DNA from: Lachnospiraceae bacterium
GTDB lineage: Bacteria; Bacillota; Clostridia; Lachnospirales; Lachnospiraceae
Reading direction: 5' to 3'
Length of the DNA stretch: 64,000 nucleotides
Assembly (NCBI GenBank): GCA_017962825.1
Contig: JAGCUO010000197.1
Location: forward strand, 1 to 64,000
The position numbers and the translations under genes are program-made. Positions 38,419 to 48,098 of the stretch are shown here, piece by piece. Position 1 is the first letter of the stretch. Every line of letters starts with the position of its first letter. Under the pieces are notes generated by a model, which saw only the letters and a program-made list of their open reading frames with translations, was not told the DNA's origin and made no database searches.

Positions 38419-39822
38419 CTATATTTTAGAATATTCTTCATATTTCTCATCCTGTTCCGTATGTCTGTCCTCCTTGGGAAGTCCTTTAAAGAACCTGAGC
38501 AAGAACGGAACGGATATAAGTGCGGAGAGAATATCGGCGCACATCTGTGAACACTGGATCCCCAAAAATCCCATGAATACCGGCAGTATCACAAGAAGCG
38601 GAATATAGCAAAGTCCCGATCTTAGCATGGACAATATTGATGCCTTCCTTGCTTCCCCTATGCTCTGGAAAAGCATGTTTCCCACAACCGATATGGGTTG
38701 AACCACCACCGCGATGCACATAAACCTGAGTGCGGGGATTCCGTAATAGACCACCATGTCATCATCCCTGAACACCCTTATTATCTCCGCAGAGAAAATA
38801 ATACCGAGTACCGCAAGTCCCGTCATAAGTATGGTTCCGGCTCTCCATGTTGCAAAGCAGGCTTCCCTGACTCTCTTGTATTTACCGGAACCGTAATTGA
38901 AGGCAGAGACAGGCTGGAATCCCTGTCCGATACCGATCATGGTACTTCCTATGAACATAAGAACTCTTCCGTCTATGGTCATTGCAGCGATTGCCGCATC
39001 ACCGTAGGGTTTGGAGCAGATGTTGAGCACCATTGTCGAAAGCGTTGCGCATAGCTGCCTGAGCAGTGAGGGAAATCCTGTCTTGATGATCTCAAATACT
39101 CTCTTGAAAATCTCTTGCGCGGGCAATTTCAGATACGAAAGATTTATTGAGCTTATTGCTCTGTGGGACAGGAACATATACAGAAGTATCCCAAGGCTTA
39201 CTATCTGGGATACCATGGTGGCAATTGCCGCACCCTTTATGCCGAGTCCGTAGTTGAACATAAGTATGGGATCGAGCGCCATATTCAGGATACCGCCGGA
39301 TACCAGACCAAACATTGCAAAAAACGCCCTGCCCTCATATCTGAGAACATTGTTCAGAACACAGCTCACCGCCAGAACGGGACCTGATATCAGTATGTAC
39401 ATTGCATATGTTTTGGCGTATGGGAATATGGTATCTGTCGCCATTGAACCTATGAGAGAATCCAGAAAGAAAAATCCCATAAGGGTAAGAATGATGCCGG
39501 ACAAAAGTGATGCAGTCACTCCCAGAGTCAGGGTCTTATCCGCTTCTTCCTTTTTACCGGCTGCAAGAAGTCTTGCTACCTTAGAACCGCTTCCCTGGCC
39601 GTACATAAATCCGAAGGCCTGAAAAACGGACTGAACACTCATTACTATTCCGATAGCCGCACTCGCACTTGTGTTGATCTTTCCGACAAAATACGCATCC
39701 ACCAGATTGTATACCATGGTTATCAGCATACTTATGACTGTCGGAACGGCAAGTGTAAATACCAGCTTTCCCGGAGGCGTAAGGATCATTTTTTTATACT
39801 GTCTTGCTTCGTCCTCGTTCAC
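38419..39822 (-). CDS. MATE family efflux transporter
   Basis: A 467-residue protein with twelve predicted membrane segments and the MATE pattern: PTVISMLITMVYNLVDAYFVG at the N-terminus (about residues 25-45) and the QAFGFMYGQGSGS region, with the second half repeating the first (GIGQGFQPVSAFNYG). MATE pumps export cationic compounds using H+ or Na+. The substrate is unknown. It is the last gene of the K+/fructose operon, 33 bp after ptsI. Confidence 0.93.
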   Translation of the reverse strand: MNEDEARQYKKMILTPPGKLVFTLAVPTVISMLITMVYNLVDAYFVGKINTSASAAIGIVMSVQSVFQAFGFMYGQGSGSKVARLLAAGKKEEADKTLTLGVTASLLSGIILTLMGFFFLDSLIGSMATDTIFPYAKTYAMYILISGPVLAVSCVLNNVLRYEGRAFFAMFGLVSGGILNMALDPILMFNYGLGIKGAAIATMVSQIVSLGILLYMFLSHRAISSINLSYLKLPAQEIFKRVFEIIKTGFPSLLRQLCATLSTMVLNICSKPYGDAAIAAMTIDGRVLMFIGSTMIGIGQGFQPVSAFNYGSGKYKRVREACFATWRAGTILMTGLAVLGIIFSAEIIRVFRDDDMVVYYGIPALRFMCIAVVVQPISVVGNMLFQSIGEARKASILSMLRSGLCYIPLLVILPVFMGFLGIQCSQMCADILSALISVPFLLRFFKGLPKEDRHTEQDEKYEEYSKI

Positions 39823-39855
39823 TTGATCCTTCTGCCTTTCATATCATTTTCATTA

Positions 39856-41547
39856 TCATTTCAAGATTTCTTTTATACGCTCTACGGTATCTGCTTCCAG
39901 TACAAGGGACGCAAGACTCCTGCAGCTGGACATGGTAAGTCCGCGGACCGCCTTTTTGATCTCGGCTACTTTATATGGAGACACACTAAGATTCCTGACA
40001 CCAAGTCCCAAAAATACAGGGATCATGCAGGGATCCGACGCGGCCTCGCCGCATACCGTAACGGGTATTCCCACGCTGAGAGCTGCATCACAGATCTGCT
40101 TGACGGATCTTAATACCGCAGGCTGATATATGCTTACATATCCCGCCATTGCCGGGTTTCCTCTGTCGGCGCACATAATGTACTGTGACAGATCATTGGT
40201 TCCTATGGAAAAGAAATCGACTTCTCTGGCAAGTTCCTTTGCACACATGACCGCAGCAGGTGTTTCCATCATGCACCCGAGCTTTATATCATCACGATAT
40301 GATATGCCGTGTTTTCCGAGTTCATACCTGCATCCTTCAATAAGATGCCTAGCCTCTATAACTTCGGAAAGCGACGTTACCATAGGGATCATTATATCAA
40401 TATTTCTTCCCTTTGATGCTTTAAGTATTGCCTTGATCTGGATCATAAAACCGTCCGGATCAAGAAGGCTTCTTCTGATACCCCTTAATCCCAGAGCGGG
40501 ATTGTCTATGTGGCTCTCACTTTCAAGAAGGGAATCCGGACCTTTGTCCCCGCCCACATCCATGGTTCTGATAACCGTATTCTTTCCCACAAAAGAATCC
40601 GCTATTCGGGCATAGATCTCCTCCTGTTCATTCTCGGGATAATTAAGACCGCCGGTCATGAACAAAAATTCCGTTCTTACAAGTCCCGCTCCGTCCGCTA
40701 AAGCCGCTTCTTCCGGAACATCGCCGGAACTGATATTGCAGAGCACTCCGATCTCTGTTCCGTCCTTGGTCTTTACGGGTTCCGCAATCTGAGGCTTTAC
40801 ACCGGTCACAGACTTGACCTCGGGCACATGCTTTCCCGAATACTTATTTTTTTCTTCCGCAGTGGGATCGATTATTACAACTCCGGATTTACCGTCTACG
40901 ATGCATTCTTTGCTGCCGGATACATCATCCGAAGTGTAAGGAACACCGAATACCGAGGTGATCCCCATGGATCTGAGTATTACCGCAGCATGGGAAGCTT
41001 CGCTTCCGCCGCGCATTACAATGGCTTTAACATTTTCCGCCTTACAGCTTACTATCTGTGCCGCAGATAACCTGTCGGCAAATATAATATCACCGTCATC
41101 TCCGGCATCACTGTTTGAAGTAACGTTTTTTTCGCCTCCCATAAGAGACATAATGCCGCTCTTTACTTCTTCAAGATCTTCGTTTCTTGCGATCAGTGTC
41201 TCATCGCCCGAAGCGTTAAGAATGTCCGCATATTTCCGGCACGCTTCTTCAAGCGCATCCTCTGCGAACATCCCGGAATCTATCAGCTCGAGAACTTCAT
41301 CCGAAAGCACGGGATCTCTTGATATCATAATCTGCGCGGAAATGATATCCTTGCCTTCCTTGGTAGAGCTTTCCGAAGCAATGGATTTCATGGAACTTTC
41401 ATATTCCAAAAGAGCATCAAAAAAACGCATCCTTTCGAAGTCAGCGTCAGCCTTCTCCCGCTTTACCTCGCCGGAGCCTGACGCAAACCTCGCACGGATA
41501 CGTCCTATTACGATTCCATCTTTAATGGGTAATCCTTTATACTTCAT
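39856..41547 (-). CDS. ptsI: PTS Enzyme I (phosphoenolpyruvate-protein phosphotransferase)
   Basis: A full-length 563-residue Enzyme I: helical HPr-binding region (about 20-145), active-site His in GGSEASHAAVI, PEP-binding barrel with TMDVGGDKGPD, DFFSIGTNDLSQYIMCADRG and the CGEAASDP cysteine. The active-site block differs from the common GGRTSHSAI, so the protein is divergent and may be a second Enzyme I. The gene overlaps fruK by 11 bp, which links it to fructose 1-phosphate metabolism. No HPr or EII gene is in the window. Confidence 0.85.
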   Translation of the reverse strand: MKYKGLPIKDGIVIGRIRARFASGSGEVKREKADADFERMRFFDALLEYESSMKSIASESSTKEGKDIISAQIMISRDPVLSDEVLELIDSGMFAEDALEEACRKYADILNASGDETLIARNEDLEEVKSGIMSLMGGEKNVTSNSDAGDDGDIIFADRLSAAQIVSCKAENVKAIVMRGGSEASHAAVILRSMGITSVFGVPYTSDDVSGSKECIVDGKSGVVIIDPTAEEKNKYSGKHVPEVKSVTGVKPQIAEPVKTKDGTEIGVLCNISSGDVPEEAALADGAGLVRTEFLFMTGGLNYPENEQEEIYARIADSFVGKNTVIRTMDVGGDKGPDSLLESESHIDNPALGLRGIRRSLLDPDGFMIQIKAILKASKGRNIDIMIPMVTSLSEVIEARHLIEGCRYELGKHGISYRDDIKLGCMMETPAAVMCAKELAREVDFFSIGTNDLSQYIMCADRGNPAMAGYVSIYQPAVLRSVKQICDAALSVGIPVTVCGEAASDPCMIPVFLGLGVRNLSVSPYKVAEIKKAVRGLTMSSCRSLASLVLEADTVERIKEILK

Positions 41548-42472
41548 CGAATACCTTCATTATGTCTTCATACCCGGGAAGCTTGCCTACAAATACGGCT
41601 GCACTTCCGGCAGCAACTCCGAGTTTAAGCGCATAACCCGGATCATGTTCATCGAGGAATCCCTTGATAAATCCGGCGGTCATTGAATCTCCCGCGCCGA
41701 ATGCACCCAGTGCTTTTCCGGCAGGAGCCTTGCACTTATGAACATCACCGTTCTTATCAAGAAGCAGAGCACCGTCTGCCCCCATAGATACTATAACATT
41801 CTCAGCGCCTTCTTTGTGAAGTTTTTCTGCCTCTTTTGTGATATCTTCGATGGATCTGAGATCTTTTCCCGAAGCCTGGCAGAGTTCTTCGAGATTCGGC
41901 TTAATGAGGAAAGGCTTATACTTCAGAGCCTTCTTAAGCCTGTCACCCGTCATATCCACAACTACCTTAACACCCTCAGGCACCGACTTTAAGATTCTCT
42001 CAAGGGTATCCTCAGGAGCTTTCGTAGGCATGCTTCCCGCGATAACGAGGAAATCCTCGTCCGTCAGCTTCTCTATTTTCTCGCAGAGATCATCAACCGA
42101 CTCATCCTCGACCAAAGGTCCGGCCGCATTAAGCTCGGTCTCTTCATATCCGCGCTCAGCCTCTTCTTCAAAAGGAGTTCTGATCTTGACATTGATGCGG
42201 CTTATTCCGTTCTTGTAAGGAAGCATGATAAAACCGGTACGGATTCCGATGCTTCTTAAGGTTCCTTCGATCTCATCCCCGGTGGCACCCGCTATAAATC
42301 CGAGAGCTCTTGTGGGAACATCCAGATTCTTCAGCACAACGGAAACATTGATCCCCTTGCCTCCCGCACGAAGTTCTTCCTTGGAGGATCTGTTAGTGCC
42401 GCCCTTTTTAGGGTAAGCGGCAGGATACATTACATAGTCAAGGGACGGGTTTAATGTAAGAGTGTAGACCAT
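41537..42472 (-). CDS. fruK: 1-phosphofructokinase family sugar kinase
   Basis: PfkB-family kinase of 311 residues. It has the N-terminal LNPSLDYVM, the substrate loop GGKGINVS, and the ATP-binding GAGDSMTAGFI with catalytic Asp. LNPSLD and GGKGINV are typical of 1-phosphofructokinase/tagatose-6-phosphate kinase. It overlaps ptsI and lies one base after the trkH stop, with GGAGG before the ATG. The closely related LacC activity cannot be excluded. Confidence 0.88.
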   Translation of the reverse strand: MVYTLTLNPSLDYVMYPAAYPKKGGTNRSSKEELRAGGKGINVSVVLKNLDVPTRALGFIAGATGDEIEGTLRSIGIRTGFIMLPYKNGISRINVKIRTPFEEEAERGYEETELNAAGPLVEDESVDDLCEKIEKLTDEDFLVIAGSMPTKAPEDTLERILKSVPEGVKVVVDMTGDRLKKALKYKPFLIKPNLEELCQASGKDLRSIEDITKEAEKLHKEGAENVIVSMGADGALLLDKNGDVHKCKAPAGKALGAFGAGDSMTAGFIKGFLDEHDPGYALKLGVAAGSAAVFVGKLPGYEDIMKVFDEV

Positions 42473-42473
42473 T

Positions 42474-43913
42474 TTATTTCCTCCTTGGTTTCAACATGCT
42501 GAAGAAAAGCAGCATGGGGAACAGCTCAAGTCTTCCCGCAAGCATGTCAAAGATCAGTATTATTTTCGAATAAGCGGAAAAGAAACCGTAGTTACAGGTA
42601 GGACCTACAAGTGAAAGGCCGGGGCCGATGTTGTTGATGGTTGCGGCAACAGCGGTAAATCCCGTTGTGAAATCATAGTTCTCGATACTTACGAACAAAA
42701 GCGATATGAAGAATATCACAAAATAGATCGAGATAAATACGTTGGTAGAACGGATGACAGGCTCTTTAACAATGTTTCCGTCCATTCTCAGCAGCTTGAC
42801 CTCCCTGGGATGACGGAGAACCGACAACTCCTTGGCAAACTGCTTCATGAGTAGAACTATCCTGTACACCTTGACTCCGCCTGCGGTTGATCCGGAACAT
42901 CCGCCTATCATCATAAGCATCAGGAGTATGGTTCTGGAAAGCTCCGGCCACATATCAAAGTTCGCAGTGGAATATCCGGTTGTGGTCATGATCGAAGCTA
43001 CCTGAAAGAATGCATAGCGAAGCGATTCGCCGGTACTCTGATACAGGTGTCCGATATTAAGTGCGATGATGAGTGTAGAAGCAAGTACGATCGCAAGGTA
43101 ATATTTTACTTCCTCGATATGGAATGCTTCTTTGATCTTGCGGGATATTATAAAGAAGTAAAAAGTATAGTTTATTCCGCTGGCCGCCATAAACACGGCG
43201 ATTATCATCTGCTGCACGGCAGTGTATGTTCCGCAGGATTCGTTTACCAGTCCGAAGCCGCCGGTTCCGACGGTACCGAAGGTCAGAAGTGCGGATGAAT
43301 ACAGATCCATTCCGGAAATAAGAAGTGCCACCATCTCAGCTATGGTGATACCGAAATACATACTGTACATAAGTCTTGCGGTATCGCGTACATGAGGAAC
43401 TATCCTCTCTACCGAAGGTCCGGTGGATTCCGCTCTCATCAGGTTCATATCGGAAGTTCCCAGCATGGGAAGAACCGCCATCATGAACATGAAGATTCCC
43501 ATACCGCCGATCCAGTGCATAAAGCTTCTCCAGAACATTCCGGATCTGCTGAGCGAGGTTACGTCGGAAAGGATACTCGCTCCGGTGGTGGTAAATCCGG
43601 AAACGGTTTCAAACAAAGCATCGATATAATCCGGGATATCTCCGCTGAGCATAAGGGGAAGTGCTCCGAACACGGATAGAACTACCCAGCACAGAGCAAC
43701 GATTATGTATCCTTCTTTGAGGGAAAGATTTTTTCCGGGCTTTATTCTTGCGAGAGGAATTCCGAGAACAAGGCAGATAAGGACGGTGAGCAGATACCAC
43801 ATCCAGTTACCGTCCCGATATATTAATGAAATTATCATGGGAAGCAGCAGAAATGCACTCTCAAACAGTAAGAGTATTCCCACGATATAAAGGATTATCG
43901 AATTCTTTTTCAT
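42474..43913 (-). CDS. trkH: potassium uptake protein TrkH
   Basis: K+-translocating subunit of 479 residues, with four selectivity-loop repeats visible as SGFTTTGAS, TVGTGGFG, MTTTGYST and TINNIGPG. Length matches TrkH. The next gene upstream encodes the TrkA regulatory subunit, 2 bp apart, so the pair forms a complete Trk system. Confidence 0.95.
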   Translation of the reverse strand: MKKNSIILYIVGILLLFESAFLLLPMIISLIYRDGNWMWYLLTVLICLVLGIPLARIKPGKNLSLKEGYIIVALCWVVLSVFGALPLMLSGDIPDYIDALFETVSGFTTTGASILSDVTSLSRSGMFWRSFMHWIGGMGIFMFMMAVLPMLGTSDMNLMRAESTGPSVERIVPHVRDTARLMYSMYFGITIAEMVALLISGMDLYSSALLTFGTVGTGGFGLVNESCGTYTAVQQMIIAVFMAASGINYTFYFFIISRKIKEAFHIEEVKYYLAIVLASTLIIALNIGHLYQSTGESLRYAFFQVASIMTTTGYSTANFDMWPELSRTILLMLMMIGGCSGSTAGGVKVYRIVLLMKQFAKELSVLRHPREVKLLRMDGNIVKEPVIRSTNVFISIYFVIFFISLLFVSIENYDFTTGFTAVAATINNIGPGLSLVGPTCNYGFFSAYSKIILIFDMLAGRLELFPMLLFFSMLKPRRK

Positions 43914-43915
43914 GA

Positions 43916-45271
43916 TTACTCGAGAATCTCCTTGATATTGGCGATCCTTCCGCCGCTCATGACTATAATGACTCTGTCCCCAACCATCAGCTGATCCTGA
44001 CCTGTGGGGATGATGTTCTTACCGTTTCTTAAAATACTGCAGACAAGCGTATCCTTCCTGATCTTAAGATCCTTGAGCATCATGCTTGTTACCGCAGACT
44101 CTTCCTTGATCTTAAACTCAATGGCCTCCGCCTTTCCATCCTCGAGCTTGTAAAGAGACTCAACGTCATTGGACGGATCGGTGGAAAGAGAACGTGCAAA
44201 CTTTACGATATAATCCGCAGTTATTGCGGAAGGATTGATGATGGTATCCAGATTCAGCGCATCGATAACGGAACCGAAATTAAGCCTTCCGATCTTGGTA
44301 ACTACCTTAGCCTTGGAATGCTTGCCGGCATAAAGGGACAGAAGAATGTTCTCCTCATCAAGTCCCGTAAGAGCGGCAAATCCCTGGAATGAAGACAGAT
44401 CCTCCTGATCCAGCAGGTCTCTGTTTGTTCCGTCTCCGTGTATGATCCTTGCTGCGGGAAGTCCTTCAGAGAGTTCTTCGCATCTCTTATAGTCCATCTC
44501 AACTATGGTAGATTTGATGCCGGAGCGTAAAAGCCTCTCCGCCAGATAGTATGACAGGGTTCCTCCTCCGACGATCATGGCATTTCTTACCCTGCCCTTT
44601 ACGACACCAAGCTTTTTAAAGAACGCAAGGGCATCTTTTCTGGTAGCTGCAATACTGACATCATCATCCGCAGCAAAAGAGAAATTACCTTTGGGGATAA
44701 TAACCTCTTTGCCTCTTCTGATGGTACAGACGATGGTACCTTTAAGAATATCTTCTCTCAGGATCGAAAGAGGCTGTCCGCAAATGGACATCTCTTCGGT
44801 TACGTGAAAATGGAAAAGCTCAACTCTTCCGCCCGAGAAGGTATCGATCTTAAACACCTGGGGGAAGAGGAATACTCTGGAAATCTCCATTGCAGCGGTA
44901 TCTTCGGGATTGATGACCATCGCAAGGTTGAATTCTCTCTTAAGGAAATCTATCTCATGAGAGTAGATGGGATTTCTGACCCTGGCTATAGTCTTACACC
45001 TGCCGGCTCTTCCTGCGATAAGACACGCGAGAAGGTTCTTCTCATCGGAATCCGTGACCGCTATAAAAAGGTCGCAATCCTTGATACCCGCCTCAAGAAG
45101 TGACTGGTAACTGACACCGTTACCTATTACTCCCATGGCATCGTAATGATTGGTTACGGCTGCAATAGCTTCGCTGTCTTCATCGACAAGCGTAATATTA
45201 TGATCTTCGCTGGACAGCAGCTTGGTGATCACGACACCTACCTTGCCGCATCCGACTATGACTATGTTCAT
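43916..45271 (-). CDS. trkA: Trk system regulatory subunit TrkA
   Basis: A 451-residue protein with two RCK_N/RCK_C units. The nucleotide-binding loops are VGCGKVG at the N-terminus and VGGGTLSYYLAERL at about 230; the acidic ends of strand 2 are LVDED and VEMD. It gates TrkH in response to nucleotides. It is the first gene of a five-gene operon with trkH, fruK, ptsI and the MATE gene. Confidence 0.95.
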   Translation of the reverse strand: MNIVIVGCGKVGVVITKLLSSEDHNITLVDEDSEAIAAVTNHYDAMGVIGNGVSYQSLLEAGIKDCDLFIAVTDSDEKNLLACLIAGRAGRCKTIARVRNPIYSHEIDFLKREFNLAMVINPEDTAAMEISRVFLFPQVFKIDTFSGGRVELFHFHVTEEMSICGQPLSILREDILKGTIVCTIRRGKEVIIPKGNFSFAADDDVSIAATRKDALAFFKKLGVVKGRVRNAMIVGGGTLSYYLAERLLRSGIKSTIVEMDYKRCEELSEGLPAARIIHGDGTNRDLLDQEDLSSFQGFAALTGLDEENILLSLYAGKHSKAKVVTKIGRLNFGSVIDALNLDTIINPSAITADYIVKFARSLSTDPSNDVESLYKLEDGKAEAIEFKIKEESAVTSMMLKDLKIRKDTLVCSILRNGKNIIPTGQDQLMVGDRVIIVMSGGRIANIKEILE

Positions 45272-45325
45272 ATATCCTCCGGGGCATATATGCCACCATT
45301 TTACGTCCGAAACACTACATGATGT

Positions 45326-45354
45326 ATAATACTATTTTAACAGGGATATTTCAA
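45326..45354 (-). promoter_or_regulatory. trkA operon promoter
   Basis: Minus-strand TTGAAA (45349-45354), 17-bp spacer, TATTAT (45326-45331). A perfect 12-bp palindrome GGCATATATGCC (45283-45294) lies in the leader close to the ribosome binding site. Confidence 0.65.
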
Positions 45355-45374
45355 TCAAAGCCCTGAGTAACCGT

Positions 45375-45403
45375 TTGACCAAAAACAGGCACTGATATAT
45401 TAT
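45375..45403 (+). promoter_or_regulatory. promoter of the DUF6056-like gene, leaderless configuration
   Basis: TTGACC (45375-45380), 17-bp spacer, TATTAT (45398-45403). The ATG at 45410 is only 6 nt after the -10 element, where transcription would start, and no ribosome binding site is seen. Confidence 0.6.
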
Positions 45404-45409
45404 TTTTCT

Positions 45410-46546
45410 ATGGAAAATTCTCGTAAAAAACTGACTTACATCACACTTGCGATTCTTGCAATAACTGCCGTTATTGTTTTCTATGGCAACCGCATCATCC
45501 CCTTTATGATGGATGATCTCTGGTATTCGACCCTTTTGGATTCCGATAAGCCCATATCATCCCTGAGTGACATTATTCACGCCCAGATCTGGCACTGGCA
45601 CAACTGGGGCGGAAGAAGCCTTGCTCACGGTCTTCTCCAGCTCATTCTCCTTGCGGGCGAAGGTTTTGCGGATGTTTTAAACACTCTCTGGCTCTTTGTA
45701 TTATCCGGTACGGTGATACTCTGTTCCAAAACATCCTCTGCAGAAATTAAAAGCCGGCTCACTGCAATAACCCTTACATCCGGACTTATCCTCGGCCTTT
45801 CAGCCAACTGGAAGATGAGCATGTTCTGGGAAGCAGGTGCCGCCAATTACCTCTACATCACCGCCTTCCTTCTTTTCTATATGTTTTGCTACTTAAGGGA
45901 AGTCGAAGGTAATGCAAAGCCCCTCCCCGGAATTGTATTCTGGATGATCCCCCTTGCCCTCATCGCAGGCTGGAGCAACGAGAACATGGGCCCCACCTGT
46001 TTTATCGTATCGGTGATCGTTATGTACCTTATAAAGAAGAGCTCCCGCAGGATTCCCTTCTGGATGATCGAGGGAAGCATCATCTGTTTCATCGGATGCG
46101 TTTTCTGCATCGCGGCTCCCGGAAATTTCGTAAGAGCGGCTGAAGCCGAAAAAGAATACGGAATTCTCTGGAAGCTTTTCCTCAGATGCTACGGCGAGTG
46201 CAAAGCTCTCTTCTCATTCCAGATCCTGACCCTGCTCACACTCGCGGCTGTTTTGGTAATAAGCATCTCCATCCTTGGAATAAAGCTTAAGAAAACAGAG
46301 ATCATACTGCTTGTTGCCGCTCTTCTTTCATGGGGCGCAATGATCCTCTCTCCCCACTATCCCGACAGGGCAACCTTCGGAACAATGTGCCTTATGATCT
46401 GTGTGATCGTATCCCGCAGCCTTTTTATCATCGAAAAGAAAAAAGAGGCGCTGTGGCCTCTTTATCTCGGTGCTGTTTTGATCTGGCTGAAGGGTATGTA
46501 TGATATCGGCGAATTCATCGCGATCTACCTCGGATGGATCAAATGA
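45410..46546 (+). CDS. multi-pass membrane protein (DUF6056-like)
   Basis: A 378-residue protein with about ten membrane segments. After the first helix comes MMDDLWYSTL, then HWHNWGGRSLAH and later APGNFVRAAE, a motif set I associate with DUF6056 proteins, likely GT-C-type glycosyltransferases. There is no Shine-Dalgarno sequence before the ATG and the promoter -10 is 6 nt away, so the mRNA is probably leaderless. Its stop codon abuts the stop of the convergent MurE-like gene (TGATCA). Confidence 0.65.
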   Translation: MENSRKKLTYITLAILAITAVIVFYGNRIIPFMMDDLWYSTLLDSDKPISSLSDIIHAQIWHWHNWGGRSLAHGLLQLILLAGEGFADVLNTLWLFVLSGTVILCSKTSSAEIKSRLTAITLTSGLILGLSANWKMSMFWEAGAANYLYITAFLLFYMFCYLREVEGNAKPLPGIVFWMIPLALIAGWSNENMGPTCFIVSVIVMYLIKKSSRRIPFWMIEGSIICFIGCVFCIAAPGNFVRAAEAEKEYGILWKLFLRCYGECKALFSFQILTLLTLAAVLVISISILGIKLKKTEIILLVAALLSWGAMILSPHYPDRATFGTMCLMICVIVSRSLFIIEKKKEALWPLYLGAVLIWLKGMYDIGEFIAIYLGWIK

Positions 46547-47983
46547 TCATTTGCGTGCCAGATGAGGAGATTCGTTATACTCTTTGATAAACTCCTTGGT
46601 ATAATCCGCATCCGATCTGCAGGGTGCGTATACGGTTCCGTACTTTTGTCTAGTTTCTTCACCTTTTCCGGTTATCAATAATACGGTAGGTTTTCTGACT
46701 TCAAGGATTGCCTTGTGAATGGCTGCTCCTCTGTCTTCTATTTCTTCGTATTCAATACCCGCTTCACGAGCATACTTTGCAACCTCGGCAGAGATCTCAT
46801 CTGCGGGATCCGGTCCGGGATCCTCGGCACAAATGTAGATCTTATCTCCATACTTGGCGGCAACCTGAGGAAGCTCGTATCTTCTCTGATAAGCCTTTCC
46901 GCCGGGACATCCGAATATTCCGACGATCCTGTATCCGGGGAATTCTTTTTTGACAGATGAATAAAGAGCTTCGAAGCTGAGCTTGTTATGGGCATAATCA
47001 ACGAATGCGTTTACAAGTCCGTCCTCACTCTTAAAAAGTTCCATTCTTCCGGGGGATTTTGCTTTCCTTAATCCGGCCTTGATGCAATCTACGGGAATGT
47101 TATAAATTTCCGCAGCTGCGATAACACCCAGTGCGTTTTCCACATTGAAAAGGCCGGGCATGGTAAGTTCAAATTCTTCTTCAAAAGCGGGAGCTTTCTT
47201 TTTGGTAACGGAGAAGAAAATACTGCTTCCCTCTTTTCGGATGTCATGTGCGTAATAATCCGCATCCGGGTTCTTACAGCTGACGGTTGTAATATCCCCC
47301 GCAGCTTTTGCTTCCTCAAGCACTCTTTCTGCGCAGTCCGTATCAAGGCAGACAACCGCATGCTCGGAAAGAGCAAACATCTTCATCTTGGAAGAAAGAT
47401 AATCTTCGAAATCCTTGTGCTCATTGGGACTGATATGATCCTCGGAGATGTTCAGGAATACCGAAACGTTAAATCCGATGCCGAGAACCCTGTCATACTT
47501 AAGAGCCTGACTGGAAACTTCCATTTCCATAAAATCTATATTACTGTTTACGGCATTATAAAAATGCCTGTGAAGTTCAAGAGACTCGGCGGTTGTGATG
47601 TGGGATTCTTCTCTGACGACACCGTCATAATTGTCGATGGATGACAACACTCCGCTCTCCGGCTTACCGATGCTTTCCAGATATTCATCCACAACATATT
47701 TCATATAATAGGTGGAAGTGGACTTTCCCTTGGTTCCGCCAAAACCTGTAATATTTAATTTCTTCTGCGGATAATCATAGAAAAGATCTCCCAGAAGAGG
47801 CATAGCTTTTCTGATATCGGATACGATCAGTGCAGGAACATCCCCGCCCTCTTCATATCCCGTCTCCGAGATGTACGCGCATGCTCCGTCAGCGATCGCA
47901 GACTTAAGATATTCCGGTTTAAATGCGGCACCCTTACATATAAAAAGAGTACCGTCTTTAACCTCTCTTGAATCGTAGGTCAC
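46547..47983 (-). CDS. MurE-like Mur ligase, main open frame (5' end interrupted)
   Basis: ATP-dependent Mur ligase joining an amino acid to a UDP-MurNAc-peptide. Visible are TYDSREVKDGTLF, the P-loop GTKGKST (83-89), an LNISEDHI segment, and VDYAHNKLSFEAL in place of the usual MurE DYAHTP, so it is a divergent paralogue rather than the housekeeping MurE. The open frame starts at GTG 47983 with no ribosome binding site. The true start appears to be ATG 48088 (AGGA 8 nt upstream); frame continuity is broken by TAA at 48023-48025. It probably acted with the adjacent racemase and ATP-grasp ligase. It may be a pseudogene. Confidence 0.75.
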   Translation of the reverse strand: MTYDSREVKDGTLFICKGAAFKPEYLKSAIADGACAYISETGYEEGGDVPALIVSDIRKAMPLLGDLFYDYPQKKLNITGFGGTKGKSTSTYYMKYVVDEYLESIGKPESGVLSSIDNYDGVVREESHITTAESLELHRHFYNAVNSNIDFMEMEVSSQALKYDRVLGIGFNVSVFLNISEDHISPNEHKDFEDYLSSKMKMFALSEHAVVCLDTDCAERVLEEAKAAGDITTVSCKNPDADYYAHDIRKEGSSIFFSVTKKKAPAFEEEFELTMPGLFNVENALGVIAAAEIYNIPVDCIKAGLRKAKSPGRMELFKSEDGLVNAFVDYAHNKLSFEALYSSVKKEFPGYRIVGIFGCPGGKAYQRRYELPQVAAKYGDKIYICAEDPGPDPADEISAEVAKYAREAGIEYEEIEDRGAAIHKAILEVRKPTVLLITGKGEETRQKYGTVYAPCRSDADYTKEFIKEYNESPHLARK

Positions 47984-48022
47984 AAAAGCGATCTTTTTTT
48001 CGAAGCCGTCCTCATTGATGCA

Positions 48023-48088
48023 TTATTTCAAAAGTCCCGCTTCATCGAGCGCTTCTTTATATTGTCTTAGCGTTAAAACCTGAGCCAT
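48023..48088 (-). pseudogene. 5' fragment of the MurE-like gene ending in in-frame TAA
   Basis: ATG 48088, preceded by AGGA overlapping the racemase stop, opens a 21-codon frame (MAQVLTLRQYKEALDEAGLL plus K) that ends at TAA 48023-48025. Without the stop, the frame continues with CINEDGFEKKIAFV directly into the Mur ligase TYDSREV. A single change such as GAA to TAA would explain it. Confidence 0.75.
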
Positions 48089-48098
48089 TTTATATTCC

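Noticed and set aside
48023..48025. Recoding (selenocysteine or pyrrolysine) at the MurE-like stop
   Set aside because: The codon is TAA, not TGA or TAG, so known recoding does not apply.
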